Shown here piece after piece: positions 17,264 to 27,458 of a DNA stretch of 64,000 nucleotides. The stretch is from the NCBI RefSeq assembly GCF_014069875.1, contig NZ_CP059676.1:1054001-1118000 (forward strand), read 5' to 3'. Each line of letters opens with the position of its first letter. Positions within the stretch are counted from its first letter, which is position 1. Below the pieces are notes generated by a model. That model saw only the letters and a program-made list of their open reading frames with translations, had not been told where the DNA came from and made no database searches. This DNA is from Flaviflexus equikiangi (GTDB lineage: Bacteria; Actinomycetota; Actinomycetes; Actinomycetales; Actinomycetaceae). The translations under genes were made by a program, and so were the position numbers.

Positions 17264-19117
17264 TCAGTAGTCTCGGCGACGCTTGGGACCGCCGCTGCGA
17301 CGCTTGTCGAAACGGTCACCCCCACGCTTGAATCGGTCTCCGCCGCCCATGCGATCCCCACGGTCTCCGCGGTAGCCGCCACGGTCACCGCCGCCTGAAC
17401 GCTTGGGACCATCATCGGGGCGGATCTTCAGGGCGCGCCCTGAAACTTCAGCATCGTAGATACGGTTGGTGGCCTCCGTGGAGAGCTCACCGACGATCTC
17501 GACGAGAGAGAAGGAGGGGTAGATGTCGATCTTGCCGAGATCGCTGCCGCGAAGGCCGCCTTCACCGGTGATCGCACCGACGATCGCTCCCGGCTTGACG
17601 CCGTCACGGTGGCCGACCTCGACGCGGTAGCGGCGTGCGCCGCTCATGGAGCCGCGGTCGCGGTCGCGGTCACGGCGGGGACGGTCACGATCATCACGGT
17701 CGCGGTCTCCGCGATCCTCGCGGACGGAGATGCGATCCGGCTCGTCGTCTGCCTGCGGGCCCGGGTCGCGGACGCCGAGGGCGAGGAGAGCATAGACGAG
17801 GTCATCGACTGACATGTCGGTCTCGCCGGCTTCCTGGGCGGCCTTGAAGCCGGCCAGGGTTTCGCGGTAGACCGAGAGACGGCCTGCGGCGTGGCGTTCG
17901 ATGGCCTGCTTGAGAAGCTTGTCGGCACGAAGCTTGGACACCTCTGCCGGGGTGGGGAGATCCACTTCCTCCATGTTTGCCTTCGTGGCCTGCTCGATCT
18001 TGCGAAGGCGAGCACGCTCACGGGGCGTGACGAAGGACAGTGCGACGCCTTCGCGTCCGGCGCGGCCGGTACGGCCGATACGGTGCACGTAGGTATCGAT
18101 CTCCTTGGGGATATCGAAGTTGATGACGAGGCCGATACGCTCCACGTCGAGGCCGCGGGCCGCGACATCGGTGGCGACGAGGACGTCGAGGAAGCCCTCG
18201 CGCAGACGGTTGACGAGCTTCTCGCGGTCACGCTGAGCAACATCGCCGGAGAGCGCCGCAGCCTGGACGCCGCGAGCATTCAGCTCGAGAGCGAGCTCCT
18301 CGGCGGAGGCGCGGGTGCGGACGAAGACGATCGCGGCGTCTGCTTCCGAGGTTGCGAGAACGCGGGCCAGGCCGCCGATCTTGTGGCGCGAGGGCACAAC
18401 GGCGAAGGTCTGCTTGACCGTGGAGACGACCGAGCGGGGGTTGGAGACGGAGATGTGCTCCGGGTTGTGCATGTGATGCTCGGCGACGCGGCGGATCTGT
18501 GGCGGCATCGTGGCCGAGAAGAGAGCCGTGACGCGGTTCTCGGTCGGCAGGGAGCCTGCGATCGTGTCGACGTCTTCGGCGAAGCCCATGCGCAGCATCT
18601 CATCGGCCTCGTCGAGGACGAAGTAGGAGACGCGGGACAGGTCGAGGGCACCCTTGTCGATGAGGTCCATGACACGGCCGGGGGTGCCGACGACGACCTG
18701 GGCGCCACGCTCGAGGGCGCGGATCTGGGGCACGTAGGAGGAGCCGCCGTAGACGGCGACGACCTTGATGTCGCGGGAGACCGCGGCGAAGTCCGAGATC
18801 GCGTCAGCGACCTGCATGGCCAGCTCACGTGTGGGAGCGAGGACGATGGCCTGAACGCGACGCTTGTCGGGATCGATCTGGGCCAGGAGGGGCAGGCCGA
18901 AGGCGGCAGTCTTGCCGGTGCCTGTCTGCGCGACGCCGACGACGTCGCGGCCGCCGAGCAGGGCAGGAATCGTCTGCTCCTGGATCGCGGTGGGGGTGGT
19001 GAATCCGAGTTTCTGGACGGCGTCCAGGAGATCATCGGGCAGGCCGAGCTCGGCAAAGCCGTGGGCCAGTTCTTCGTGTGCTTCTTCGGGGGTGTTCAAT
19101 TCAGGCGTATCCGCCAT
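17264..19117 (-). CDS. deaD: DEAD-box RNA helicase, DeaD/CsdA type
   Basis: An ATP-dependent RNA helicase that unwinds RNA duplexes in ribosome assembly and RNA turnover. The ~617-residue protein has the Q motif (F21 to Q46), AQTGTGKT (63-70), PTRELA, TPGR, LDEADEML, the SAT motif (FSATMPPQ) and HRIGRTGR. After the helicase core comes a DbpA-like RNA-binding domain (GARRYRVEVGHRDGVKPGAI) and an Arg/Asp- and Arg/Gly-rich tail. Its low-complexity linker is rich in RD repeats. I placed the start at the MADTPEL methionine (19117), which has GAGGAAG just upstream; an in-frame ATG 4 codons earlier is possible. Confidence 0.95.
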   Translation of the reverse strand: MADTPELNTPEEAHEELAHGFAELGLPDDLLDAVQKLGFTTPTAIQEQTIPALLGGRDVVGVAQTGTGKTAAFGLPLLAQIDPDKRRVQAIVLAPTRELAMQVADAISDFAAVSRDIKVVAVYGGSSYVPQIRALERGAQVVVGTPGRVMDLIDKGALDLSRVSYFVLDEADEMLRMGFAEDVDTIAGSLPTENRVTALFSATMPPQIRRVAEHHMHNPEHISVSNPRSVVSTVKQTFAVVPSRHKIGGLARVLATSEADAAIVFVRTRASAEELALELNARGVQAAALSGDVAQRDREKLVNRLREGFLDVLVATDVAARGLDVERIGLVINFDIPKEIDTYVHRIGRTGRAGREGVALSFVTPRERARLRKIEQATKANMEEVDLPTPAEVSKLRADKLLKQAIERHAAGRLSVYRETLAGFKAAQEAGETDMSVDDLVYALLALGVRDPGPQADDEPDRISVREDRGDRDRDDRDRPRRDRDRDRGSMSGARRYRVEVGHRDGVKPGAIVGAITGEGGLRGSDLGKIDIYPSFSLVEIVGELSTEATNRIYDAEVSGRALKIRPDDGPKRSGGGDRGGYRGDRGDRMGGGDRFKRGGDRFDKRRSGGPKRRRDY

Positions 19118-19241
19118 GTTCTTCCTCATCTGCCAACCTGCCCGAATCCCAGAAGATGGCAGCGTCAGCTCTCTACAGCGCCCGTGTGGCGCATTCTCGG
19201 CGTCTCGTGACGCCACCGGCGCATGGTGCGCCTTGACAACT

Positions 19242-20648
19242 TTAACGAGTCGGAGCCGAATTCGTGAGCCCTGGGGAGGTGACCTTCGGCTCAACTCGGA
19301 ACGAGACGAGGAAGGCAAAGGCCGCGAGCGCGGTCATGACCGTCAGGAGTGTGACGAACGCGGCTGTTCCCTGCCCCGAGACGAAGGCGAAGACGATCCC
19401 GGCAACCGCGATCGCGAGGGAGGCTCCGAGAGTGTCGGAGAGCTGCAGGGCGGACGATGTCTTCCCCTGGCGCTCGATCGGTGTCAGCGCGAGTGCGTGG
19501 GTTGCCATCGCGGGGTAGGCGATGCCGATGCCGAGGCCGGCCAACGCCCACGAGACGATGAGGATGACGGGGGAGACGGAGGACCAGGCAACCGGGATCG
19601 TGCCTGCCGCGCCGAGGAGGAGGATTCCCGAGCCCCACGTGGCCAACCGTTGGCGCTTGCCCGGATCGATGACACGCGCCTGGACGAATGAGCCCATGGC
19701 CCAGGTGATGGAGCCGACAGTGAGGGTCAGTCCCGCCTCGAACGGGTTCCAGTCGTGCACGCGCTGCAGCATGAGGGGGAGGTAGACCTCGATCCCGAGG
19801 AACGTGCCGTTGATGATCCCGCGGAACGCGACTGTGGACGGCAGGCCCCGTGCCAGGGTGATCGTCTTCTTCGGCAGCAGGGGGCGGATGAAGGCCATGG
19901 CCGACACCATGGCGACACCGATGATGATGAAGGTGAGCGGGGTGAAGGAATCGGATTCGGTGCCGGACATGACCTGGAGGACGATCGCCGCCCCGCCCGC
20001 ACCGATGGCGATGACGGCCGTGCTGCGGATCGTCGACAGGGAGCCCGTGAACTCCATTCCAGGGAGCATGGAGAGGACCTTGATGATCGCGGGCAGGATG
20101 ACGATGAGGAGGACGGGGACGATCGCGAAGACCCAGCGCCAGTGGGCCTGCTGGACGAGGAACCCGGAGATCGCGGGGCCGATGAGGGAGGGCACGACCC
20201 AGGCGGCCGAGAAGAAGGCGAAGAACTTCGGTTGGCGCGGTGCCGGGACGAGCCTGCCGACGAGCACATAGAGGGGCACGACACACAGGCCCCCGCCCAG
20301 GCCCTGGATGAGGCGGCCGATGGTGAAGATCTCGATCGTGGGAGCGGCCGTGCAGACGAGCAGGCCTAGGGCGAACAGCGACAGTCCGAGGAACAGCGGT
20401 ATCTTCACGCCCTTCGCATCCACCCATTGGCCCGCCAGGGCGGTCGTGATGAGCTGGGCGGCGAGGGTGATGCCGTTCGCGAGGGCGAACAGGTGCTCCC
20501 CGTCCAGTTCCCGTGTCACGGTCGGCATCGCCGTCGTTACGGCGAGCGCCTCGAAGGCGATGCAGGTGATGATCGCAGTAGCGGTCCACAGAAGCCACCG
20601 CTGGGCGTTTTCGGACGCGGTGAACTGCTTGCGGGGTTTCTTGGCCAT
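19242..20648 (-). CDS. MFS transporter (drug-exporter-like)
   Basis: A ~468-residue polytopic membrane protein with 12-14 predicted helices. It has the family's GQWVDAKGVK loop between helices 2 and 3 (motif A-like) and GRLIQGLGGGLCVV (motif B/C-like region), which place it among the proton-driven DHA2/DHA1 exporters. The substrate cannot be told. Two in-frame starts exist (20657 and 20648); the second has a better-spaced GAGAG. The gene is alone on the - strand between deaD and divergent aspS. Confidence 0.9.
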   Translation of the reverse strand: MAKKPRKQFTASENAQRWLLWTATAIITCIAFEALAVTTAMPTVTRELDGEHLFALANGITLAAQLITTALAGQWVDAKGVKIPLFLGLSLFALGLLVCTAAPTIEIFTIGRLIQGLGGGLCVVPLYVLVGRLVPAPRQPKFFAFFSAAWVVPSLIGPAISGFLVQQAHWRWVFAIVPVLLIVILPAIIKVLSMLPGMEFTGSLSTIRSTAVIAIGAGGAAIVLQVMSGTESDSFTPLTFIIIGVAMVSAMAFIRPLLPKKTITLARGLPSTVAFRGIINGTFLGIEVYLPLMLQRVHDWNPFEAGLTLTVGSITWAMGSFVQARVIDPGKRQRLATWGSGILLLGAAGTIPVAWSSVSPVILIVSWALAGLGIGIAYPAMATHALALTPIERQGKTSSALQLSDTLGASLAIAVAGIVFAFVSGQGTAAFVTLLTVMTALAAFAFLVSFRVEPKVTSPGLTNSAPTR

Positions 20649-20795
20649 AATGGGCATTCTCTCACCGTTAGCTCGCGGTCCTCTAGCTACGGGGCGGTGA
20701 TCCGTGTCCTAGACTGGTTCCTGGCGTGGGCTCGTTTCGCCCCCGCCCGGGTCCGCCTGTCTCGCGGACTAGAACCGAAGACGAATTGAGGAACA

Positions 20796-22598
20796 GTGCT
20801 GCGTACGCATAACACGGGAAGCCTTCGCGCCTCCCACATCGGTGAGACCGTCACCCTGGTCGGCTGGGTCGATCGTCGACGCGACCACGGCGGGATCGCC
20901 TTCATCGACCTTCGCGACGCCTCCGGCATCGCACAGATCGTCATCCGGGAGGACGTCGCGCACGAGCTTCGTGCCGAGTACGTCATCAAGGTCACCGGCA
21001 CTGTCGGCGAACGCCCCGAGGGCAATGCCAACGCCTCCATCCCCACCGGTGAGATCGAAGTGATCGCGGACGAGGTCGAAGTTCTCAACGCCGCGGCGCC
21101 GCTACCGTTCCAGGTGTCCGAACATGCTGAGGATTCCGGGAAGGTCGGCGAGGAGACTCGCCTCAAGTACCGTTACCTCGATCTGCGACGCAAGTACGAG
21201 CAGAACGCGATCCGCCTCCGCGCGAAGGTCAACCGTGCGGCACGCACTGTGCTTGACGATGCTGACTTCGTCGAGATCGAAACCCCGACGCTGACCCGCT
21301 CCACCCCCGAGGGTGCACGTGACTTCCTTGTCCCCGCGCGTCTCGCTCCCGGCTCGTGGTATGCGCTTCCGCAGTCGCCCCAGCTGTTCAAGCAGCTCCT
21401 CATGGTGGCCGGCATGGAACGCTACTACCAGATCGCCCGCTGCTACCGCGATGAAGACTTCCGTGCGGACCGCCAGCCCGAGTTCACCCAGCTCGACGTC
21501 GAGATGTCCTTCGTCGAGCAGGATGATGTCATCGAGATCGCGGAGAAGGTGCTGAGCGAGATCTGGAAGCTCATCGGCTACGACATCAACCTCCCGATCC
21601 CGCGCATGACGTTCGCGGATGCGATGGCGCGCTACGGCTCCGACAAGCCAGACCTGCGTTTCGGCCAGGAACTGGTCGATCTCACCGAGTACTTCAAGGA
21701 CACGACGTTCCGTGTCTTCCAGAACGAGTACGTCGGCGCTGTCGTCATGCCGGGCGGCGGCTCACAGCCCCGCCGCACCTTCGACAAGTGGCAGGAGTGG
21801 GCGAAGGCCCGCGGGGCGAAGGGACTCGCCTACGTCACCATCGCCGAAGACGGCACCCTCGGCGGCCCTGTCGCGAAGAACATCACGGATGCTGAACGGG
21901 ACGGCCTTGCCGCCGCGACTGGCGCGAAGCCCGGCGACTGCATCTTCTTCGCCGCGGGTGACACGACGTCCTCACGCGCCCTCCTCGGCGCCGCACGTCT
22001 CGAGATCGGCCAGCGCTGCGGTCTCATCGATCCGAAGGAATGGGCATTCGTGTGGGTCGTCGACGCGCCCCTCTTCAAGCCCACGTCCGAGGCTCAGGCC
22101 GAGGGCGACGTCGCGGTCGGCGGAGGATCGTGGACGGCTGTCCACCACGCCTTCACCTCCCCGAAGCCGGAACACCTCGACACGTTCGACAAGGATCCGG
22201 GCAACGCTCTCGCCTACGCCTACGACATCGTCTGCAACGGCAACGAGATCGGCGGCGGCTCGATCCGTATCCACCGCTCCGACGTCCAGGAGCGTGTCTT
22301 CAAGGTCATGGGCCTGTCCCAGGAAGAAGCCCAGGAGAAGTTCGGCTTCCTCCTCGACGCCTTCAAGTTCGGTGCACCCCCGCACGGCGGCATCGCCTTC
22401 GGATGGGACCGCATCGTCGCCCTGCTCGTGGATGCTCCCTCGATCCGCGACGTCATCGCCTTCCCCAAGTCGGGCGGCGGCTACGATCCGCTGACCGATG
22501 CTCCCGCACCCATCACCCCCGAGCAGCGCAAAGAAGCCGGTGTGGACGCGAAGCCGAAGGCTCGCGGAGAGGAAGAGGCCGCGGAGGTCGATGCGTAG
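20796..22598 (+). CDS. aspS: Aspartate--tRNA ligase
   Basis: AspRS of the bacterial type. The 600-residue protein has an N-terminal OB anticodon domain (~1-110, [19 protein letters not shown]), class II motif 2 ([20 protein letters not shown]), a bacterial GAD insertion domain (~285-420) and motif 3 ([17 protein letters not shown]). The C-terminal tail is acidic. The start is a GTG preceded by TTGAGGAA. The 80-bp leader upstream contains a TAGACT -10-like box (20710) and a GC-rich inverted repeat. It is followed within a few bases by a GNAT gene. Confidence 0.96.
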   Translation: MLRTHNTGSLRASHIGETVTLVGWVDRRRDHGGIAFIDLRDASGIAQIVIREDVAHELRAEYVIKVTGTVGERPEGNANASIPTGEIEVIADEVEVLNAAAPLPFQVSEHAEDSGKVGEETRLKYRYLDLRRKYEQNAIRLRAKVNRAARTVLDDADFVEIETPTLTRSTPEGARDFLVPARLAPGSWYALPQSPQLFKQLLMVAGMERYYQIARCYRDEDFRADRQPEFTQLDVEMSFVEQDDVIEIAEKVLSEIWKLIGYDINLPIPRMTFADAMARYGSDKPDLRFGQELVDLTEYFKDTTFRVFQNEYVGAVVMPGGGSQPRRTFDKWQEWAKARGAKGLAYVTIAEDGTLGGPVAKNITDAERDGLAAATGAKPGDCIFFAAGDTTSSRALLGAARLEIGQRCGLIDPKEWAFVWVVDAPLFKPTSEAQAEGDVAVGGGSWTAVHHAFTSPKPEHLDTFDKDPGNALAYAYDIVCNGNEIGGGSIRIHRSDVQERVFKVMGLSQEEAQEKFGFLLDAFKFGAPPHGGIAFGWDRIVALLVDAPSIRDVIAFPKSGGGYDPLTDAPAPITPEQRKEAGVDAKPKARGEEEAAEVDA

Positions 22599-22599
22599 C

Positions 22600-23448
22600 A
22601 TGGGGATGGATCGGGCCACCGAAGTCTTCTGGCAGACAGGAGCACACCGGTGGGACACCCTGGCTGAGAACGGGACAACGATCGTCTTCGAGCGCGGCGA
22701 TGACTACGCAATCATCGCCGCCTCGATCGAACCCGTCACCGACCTGGACGAGCTTCGCGCCCGCGAGCACGAAGAGGGCTTCTTCAGGATGACTGCCATC
22801 GGCAACCCCGATTCCATCAACACCGTCCTCGACCGCCTCCAAGAGCAGGCACGGGCCGGCAGTCTGGGCTCCCTCCGGGGGAGCGGAGAGCTGCCGGCAC
22901 CATCGCGTGCCATGTTCCAGGGGGATACGATGGCGGGGCTTGCGCAACGCCACCGTCACTGGCTGGGCAAGCACGAGGGCCACAGGTGGGACTTCTTCTA
23001 CAGCGAGAACCCGCTTCCCGTGCAGCCGGGAGACGACATGATCCAGCGCCTCGACCTGGGGACATGGCGGGCGGAGATCGAGAGAGTCATCTCCGCCTCC
23101 AACCCCATCACGTCAGCGCTCGAAGATCTCGACAGTCTCACTTGGTACGGGTATGTCGACGGAGAGCTGCTGGGCGGTGCGATGGGAGTGGAACGGCGAG
23201 TCGATCTCGACGGTATCGAAGGTTCCCACTTTGCTGGCCTTGGCACAGACCCCGCCCTCCAGGGGCGCGGCATCGGCGGTGCGGTCATGTCCGGCACGAT
23301 CAACCGTGAACTGGAAGAGACCGCGATCGTCACCTTCGGCATGTGGAGCTGGAACGATCGGGCCCGCAAGCTCTATCACAAGCTCGGCATCACCCAGGGC
23401 CACAGCTACAGCACCCTGGCACGCACACCCTTGCAGGAGTACGCGTAA
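22600..23448 (+). CDS. GNAT-family N-acetyltransferase
   Basis: A ~282-residue protein with a C-terminal GNAT fold, visible from the acetyl-CoA-binding motif GTDPALQGRGIGGAVMSG (Q-x-R-G-x-G) and a following RKLYHKLGI segment. The N-terminal half is a divergent domain of unknown substrate specificity. It begins at or next to the aspS stop, so it is probably co-transcribed. The start is uncertain: ATG codons at 22591, 22600 and 22606 are all in frame, and the GGAGG at 22583-22587 fits 22600 only moderately. A strong terminator follows. Confidence 0.82.
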   Translation: MGMDRATEVFWQTGAHRWDTLAENGTTIVFERGDDYAIIAASIEPVTDLDELRAREHEEGFFRMTAIGNPDSINTVLDRLQEQARAGSLGSLRGSGELPAPSRAMFQGDTMAGLAQRHRHWLGKHEGHRWDFFYSENPLPVQPGDDMIQRLDLGTWRAEIERVISASNPITSALEDLDSLTWYGYVDGELLGGAMGVERRVDLDGIEGSHFAGLGTDPALQGRGIGGAVMSGTINRELEETAIVTFGMWSWNDRARKLYHKLGITQGHSYSTLARTPLQEYA

Positions 23449-23473
23449 GGATCAGGAACACTTCTGAACAGGA

Positions 23474-23511
23474 GTGAAGGGGCCGGGCTCGATTGAGCTC
23501 GGCCCCTTCAC
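23474..23511 (+). terminator. Terminator after aspS-GNAT
   Basis: A 17-bp stem with one G-U pair (23474-23490 with 23495-23511) and a GATT loop begins 25 bp after the GNAT stop. The downstream sequence has no long T-run. It is the strongest hairpin in this part of the window. Confidence 0.75.
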
Positions 23512-23769
23512 TGTGGACGGGAGAACGTGGGGAGCGTCCATTTAGTCGGAATGGGTAGGCCTGGAGCAGGCTTCTTCAGCACACCTCCCGTTTGTCGCGC
23601 GAACAAGAGTCAACAGTCGAGGCACTGCGGACTCGACCGACAGCAAGGACTGGTCATCAACCAGTGCATCACCAGGGGACTCTCCATGGCTCAGATTCCA
23701 ACACCGCGCGGCGTGCTCAGCGGAATCGATGCCACGCATCCGATCAGTCAGGGAAACACAACTCCTTGA

Positions 23770-24015
23770 TTAGCGGACTGTACGGTTGATGGCAGGGGTG
23801 TCCATGCCGTCACCATCGAAGTCGCCTGCCAAAGCCATATCGGTCGCGCGACCATAAATGCAGTGGATGTCTGCTCTCCCAGCTCGAAGCGCATTGGAGA
23901 GATAGAAGGTGCTGTCGCGGCGGACACCGATGGTGTCGATTCCGTCTGTAGTCCAGTCTCCAACCAAACTGTCATCGCTGGCCCGCAAGCGTAGCTCCAG
24001 GCGACACTCCATCAA
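23770..24015 (-). pseudogene. Fragment of a VCBS/FG-GAP-like repeat surface protein
   Basis: An 81-residue open frame contains two units of a calcium-binding-like repeat: VGDWTTDGIDTIGVRRDSTFYL and, after a spacer, ALAGDFDGDGMDTPAINR. The G-D-x-D/T-x-D-G-x-D-T core is the hallmark of FG-GAP/VCBS-type repeats in secreted actinobacterial proteins. There is no signal peptide or other domain, and the frame closes on both sides, so this is a remnant of a larger gene. The surrounding 23512-24227 holds no other gene that I can support; a small + strand frame (23527-23769) has no recognisable features. Confidence 0.55.
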
Positions 24016-24227
24016 GCAACCGGGATTATCCGTCGATAATTAGAACACATTCGAGCGCGAGCTCGAGGCAAGTCTCTTTCATCCATTGTTCTTCACCATC
24101 GGTCTCACCATCTTGGGAACCGGTCGTCTTCGCCCGTGGCCGAGCAGGCTTTACCCCGCCCCGCCATGTTGAGAGACTGAGGTTCGTTGCACAGTCTGTG
24201 CAACGATCGAGACGAAGCGGGGTCACC

Positions 24228-24593
24228 ATGAAAGGCAACAATTCGGGAGCTGGCGCCATATGTGTCTATGACACCGACTGTGTCTTCTGCACGAAACTCG
24301 CCCGGTGGGCGAGCGCCCGCACTGCGGTGACGTTCACCGGCCCCGCCGACCTCAGCCACCGCGGAGTCGATGAGTCCGAGTACGAGAAATATCTTGTGTT
24401 TGCGGGGGAGACAGTCCAACGCGGCCATCGCGCAGTCGCCGCCGTCCTCAAGACCATGGGATCGCCCTGGCGCGTTATCGGGCACATCATCGACTGGGCT
24501 CCGGTACGCCCCGTGGCCGACGTTGTCTACCGCAAGGTTGCAGAATCCCGTTCCTGCACGGTCAACAACCGTGGCCCTGCAGGTCAATGCTAA
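24228..24593 (+). CDS. DCC-family thiol-disulfide oxidoreductase-like protein
   Basis: A 121-residue protein with the DCC-family N-terminal motif VYDTDCVFCTKLARW (D-x-x-C-x-x-C, Cys18 and Cys21), which defines a thioredoxin-like group of poorly known function. The mid-region AVAAVLKTMGSPWRVIGHII and a following arginine/proline turn fit the family. The C-terminal ~20 residues look non-conserved. The ATG lies 6 nt after GGGG; an upstream GTG at 24198 is possible. It is a single gene between the VCBS remnant and the - strand MMPL gene. Confidence 0.75.
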   Translation: MKGNNSGAGAICVYDTDCVFCTKLARWASARTAVTFTGPADLSHRGVDESEYEKYLVFAGETVQRGHRAVAAVLKTMGSPWRVIGHIIDWAPVRPVADVVYRKVAESRSCTVNNRGPAGQC

Positions 24594-24786
24594 GCAGGCC
24601 GAACCGCTGACCAAGCATCAAAGGTTCGTTCGTAGGGCGCCACGCGTCGCGTGCGTGCCCTGCTCTCAGCAGATCGAATCCCCATATTCGCTGCTGCGCC
24701 GAGACGATAGGCGTGCGATTGGCCTCCATGCCCCCACTGTCCAGGCCCGGGCTCGGTGTTGTCGGGTGGGGAGGCCGGGTGCTGAC

Positions 24787-27261
24787 CTAGTGCTTGATGC
24801 CGAACCGCTCATGAAGCTTGACGAGCGGCTTGGGAGCCCACCAGTTCCAACGGCCGAGAAGAGTCATCGTGGCGGGGACGAGAAGCATGCGCACGAGGGT
24901 CGCATCGAGTGCCACGATGATGGCGAGAGCGACACCGATCTGTTTGATCATGATGAGATCACCGAACACGAAGCCCACGAACACGGCGATGATGATTGCG
25001 GCGGCTGAGGTGATAATCCTGCCCGAGCGCTGGAGTCCGCGCTCGACCGCCTCATCGTTGGAGTAGCCAGCATCCCAGTACTCTTTGATCCGCGCGAGAA
25101 GGAACACTTCATAGTCCATTGCCAGACCGAAGCCGAAGGCGAGGGCGATGGCCACGACATAGGCTTCAAGGCCGGCAACCGGGTTGAAGCCGAGGTATCC
25201 GTTCTCGAAGATCCAGATCGTCAAACCGAGCGAGGCAAGGAGAGACAGTCCGTTGAGGAGGATCGCCTTGAGGGGGACCATGAGCGATCCCGTCATGAGG
25301 AAGAGCAGAACAAAGACGGCAATGACGATGATCGTGAGTGCCAGCGGGAGGCCTCGTGCGAGAGAATCATTGAAATCAACCTGAAGGGCGGCGCTGCCGC
25401 CCACCCAGAACTCGACATCGCTGTCCATGGCACGAATATCGCTGACAATCCCCTCCATCTCCGGACCCACCGGATCATCGATCGGGAGATCAATGCCGAT
25501 GAGGGACTGAGCGCCATCGCCCACCGGGCTGACGGTGATGAGGGCGTCGGGATAGGCATCCTCGAGAGCGCTCACTAACGCTGAAGCCTCTGTGTCAGAT
25601 GCAGGAGCATCGGCCAGGATCTGCACCTCGGGAGTGCGCAACGACGGGTATTCGTTATCGATAATGTCGATGCCCTGACCGACCTCGGAGTCGACCGGCA
25701 CGTACTCATCGTACGAGGACCGCAGGTGCATTCCCGAGACAGGGATCGTCATGACAAGGAGAAGCGCTGTGACGGCGATAAGGATTGGCCAGGGCCGGTT
25801 GTGGACGAGCCTGGCAAGCCGGGAGAAGAACCCGTGATCGGTGGCAGAGTCACCGACGCCTTTCGCAACCCCACGAAGCAGCGGGACGCGCGTGAGGACT
25901 GAGGGTCGCAGGAGCCGGTTCCCGAGCGCCATGATGAGAGAAGGGATGAGGGAGATGGAGGCGATGACGGCGAGGAGGACCGTGAAGACGCCGCCAAGCG
26001 CAATCATTTGGAGTATCTGAGCATCCATGACCAGCAGGGCCGCAATCGAGACAGCAATCGTCAAAGCTGAGAAGAAGACCGTACGGCCCGCCGTTGCGAC
26101 CGTTGTCTCGACCGCTGACATCTGAACCCGTTTCAGCTCGGCCTCTTGCTGATCCGACAGGGACTTCGGAATATCGCTGCCATCGGCCTCGAAGCCGATC
26201 GTGGGAAGAAGCTCTTGGATCTCTTCCCGATATCGGGACACGATGAGGAGGCCGTAGTCGATCGAGAGGCCAAGACCGATGATCGAGATGATGTTGAGAA
26301 CGAAGGAGTCAACCGCTGTTGCCTGGGCGAGAAGCCAGATGGCACCCATGCCGACGGCGATAGTCGAGAGAGCCCCGATGAGGGGAAGACCCGCGGCGAG
26401 AAGACCGCCGAACACGATGATCATGATGAAGAGGGCGATAGGCAGACCGACAGACTCGCCAGTGACAAGGTCAACCTGAACCTGATCGATGATCGCGTCC
26501 GTTGCGAGGATGACTGACTGGGAGAACGTCTCGATCCCAGCATCGATCCCTTGAAGCTCGGCCGTGGCCCGCTCCAACTCTGACACGACGATGTCGTGGG
26601 CGCTTGTTCCCGCTCCAGCATCGAGGCTGTCCTTCAGTTGGACGAGGACAACGAAACCATCGCCCTCCGAGGAGAGCAGGCCCTTAACATCCGAGCTCGA
26701 CAGCAGAGTATCGAGCTCCTCGTCAACGCCCGCGTTGAGAGCAGAAATCGCTGCTTCCCGCTGCGCATCAAGCTCTGCCTGTGCGACCATCCCAGCATCG
26801 GGATCCACCTGGCTCAACGCGTCGATCTCAGCCTGGGTCTGGGCGAACTGCTCTTCGAGCTCAGTCAGAGCCGATTCCCGTTCACTCTCAACCGATGCCG
26901 TGATGGCGCTGACAACGCCCGGGTATGAGGTCACCTCGGAGACGACACCAGTCTCGTCAAGCCTCGAGGCGAGCTCCAGTATCGACGATTCTACGTCGGT
27001 GCTTCCGCTGCCTGGAATCTGGTCCTCAGGGATCTGATCGACAACGAAGAGGACACTGCCGCCATCCTCCTGCGTCCTGTCGTAGACCTCGGCCGACTCA
27101 GTGCCTGGAATAACAGGATTGCCCGACTCGAGTGCATCGAAGAGTGGCTTCCCGCCGAAGCCAGTAAATGTTGCCGTGAGGGCGACAATGATGAGGATCA
27201 ACCAGCCAACGATGGTGGTTCGGGGACGGTGGGAGATAGAGCGGCCTAGGCTTGTGAACAC
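24787..27261 (-). CDS. MMPL/RND-family membrane exporter
   Basis: An ~824-residue protein with the MmpL layout: membrane segment 1 near the N-terminus (TTIVGWLILIIVALTATFTG), a large extracytoplasmic loop with a coiled-coil region (~110-200), a block of five helices, a second external loop (~510-640), and a second block of helices. It includes the paired motif GLGLSIDYGLLIVSRYREE and its C-terminal counterpart FGFGLAMDYEVFLLARIKE, which carry the proton-relay Asp residues. Such proteins export lipids or drugs; the substrate is unknown. I used the GTG at 27261, with GGGAG upstream; a longer start at 27294 is possible. Confidence 0.9.
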   Translation of the reverse strand: MFTSLGRSISHRPRTTIVGWLILIIVALTATFTGFGGKPLFDALESGNPVIPGTESAEVYDRTQEDGGSVLFVVDQIPEDQIPGSGSTDVESSILELASRLDETGVVSEVTSYPGVVSAITASVESERESALTELEEQFAQTQAEIDALSQVDPDAGMVAQAELDAQREAAISALNAGVDEELDTLLSSSDVKGLLSSEGDGFVVLVQLKDSLDAGAGTSAHDIVVSELERATAELQGIDAGIETFSQSVILATDAIIDQVQVDLVTGESVGLPIALFIMIIVFGGLLAAGLPLIGALSTIAVGMGAIWLLAQATAVDSFVLNIISIIGLGLSIDYGLLIVSRYREEIQELLPTIGFEADGSDIPKSLSDQQEAELKRVQMSAVETTVATAGRTVFFSALTIAVSIAALLVMDAQILQMIALGGVFTVLLAVIASISLIPSLIMALGNRLLRPSVLTRVPLLRGVAKGVGDSATDHGFFSRLARLVHNRPWPILIAVTALLLVMTIPVSGMHLRSSYDEYVPVDSEVGQGIDIIDNEYPSLRTPEVQILADAPASDTEASALVSALEDAYPDALITVSPVGDGAQSLIGIDLPIDDPVGPEMEGIVSDIRAMDSDVEFWVGGSAALQVDFNDSLARGLPLALTIIVIAVFVLLFLMTGSLMVPLKAILLNGLSLLASLGLTIWIFENGYLGFNPVAGLEAYVVAIALAFGFGLAMDYEVFLLARIKEYWDAGYSNDEAVERGLQRSGRIITSAAAIIIAVFVGFVFGDLIMIKQIGVALAIIVALDATLVRMLLVPATMTLLGRWNWWAPKPLVKLHERFGIKH

Positions 27262-27458
27262 CTGTTCATTGTCTCCCAATCGGCAAGGGCGCACCTGCTC
27301 GTATTGTCAAGATCACCACCGCGTCGAAGGAGATGAACAGCGATGGTCACGCCGTCGGTGTGACCATCCAAGGGAAAGAATGGAGCATCATGCAGGCCAT
27401 GCTGGCGAGAGCGATTCTCCATCTTGCTCCACCGGGAGAGGTGGGTCGATAGGGCGCC

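Noticed and set aside
19219-19233. GGCGCATGGTGCGCC inverted repeat between deaD and the MFS gene
   Set aside because: Short arms near the MFS stop and inside the deaD leader; no regulator or terminator features could be assigned.
23527-23769. 80-codon + strand frame after the GNAT terminator
   Set aside because: No family resemblance and no start signal; probably chance.
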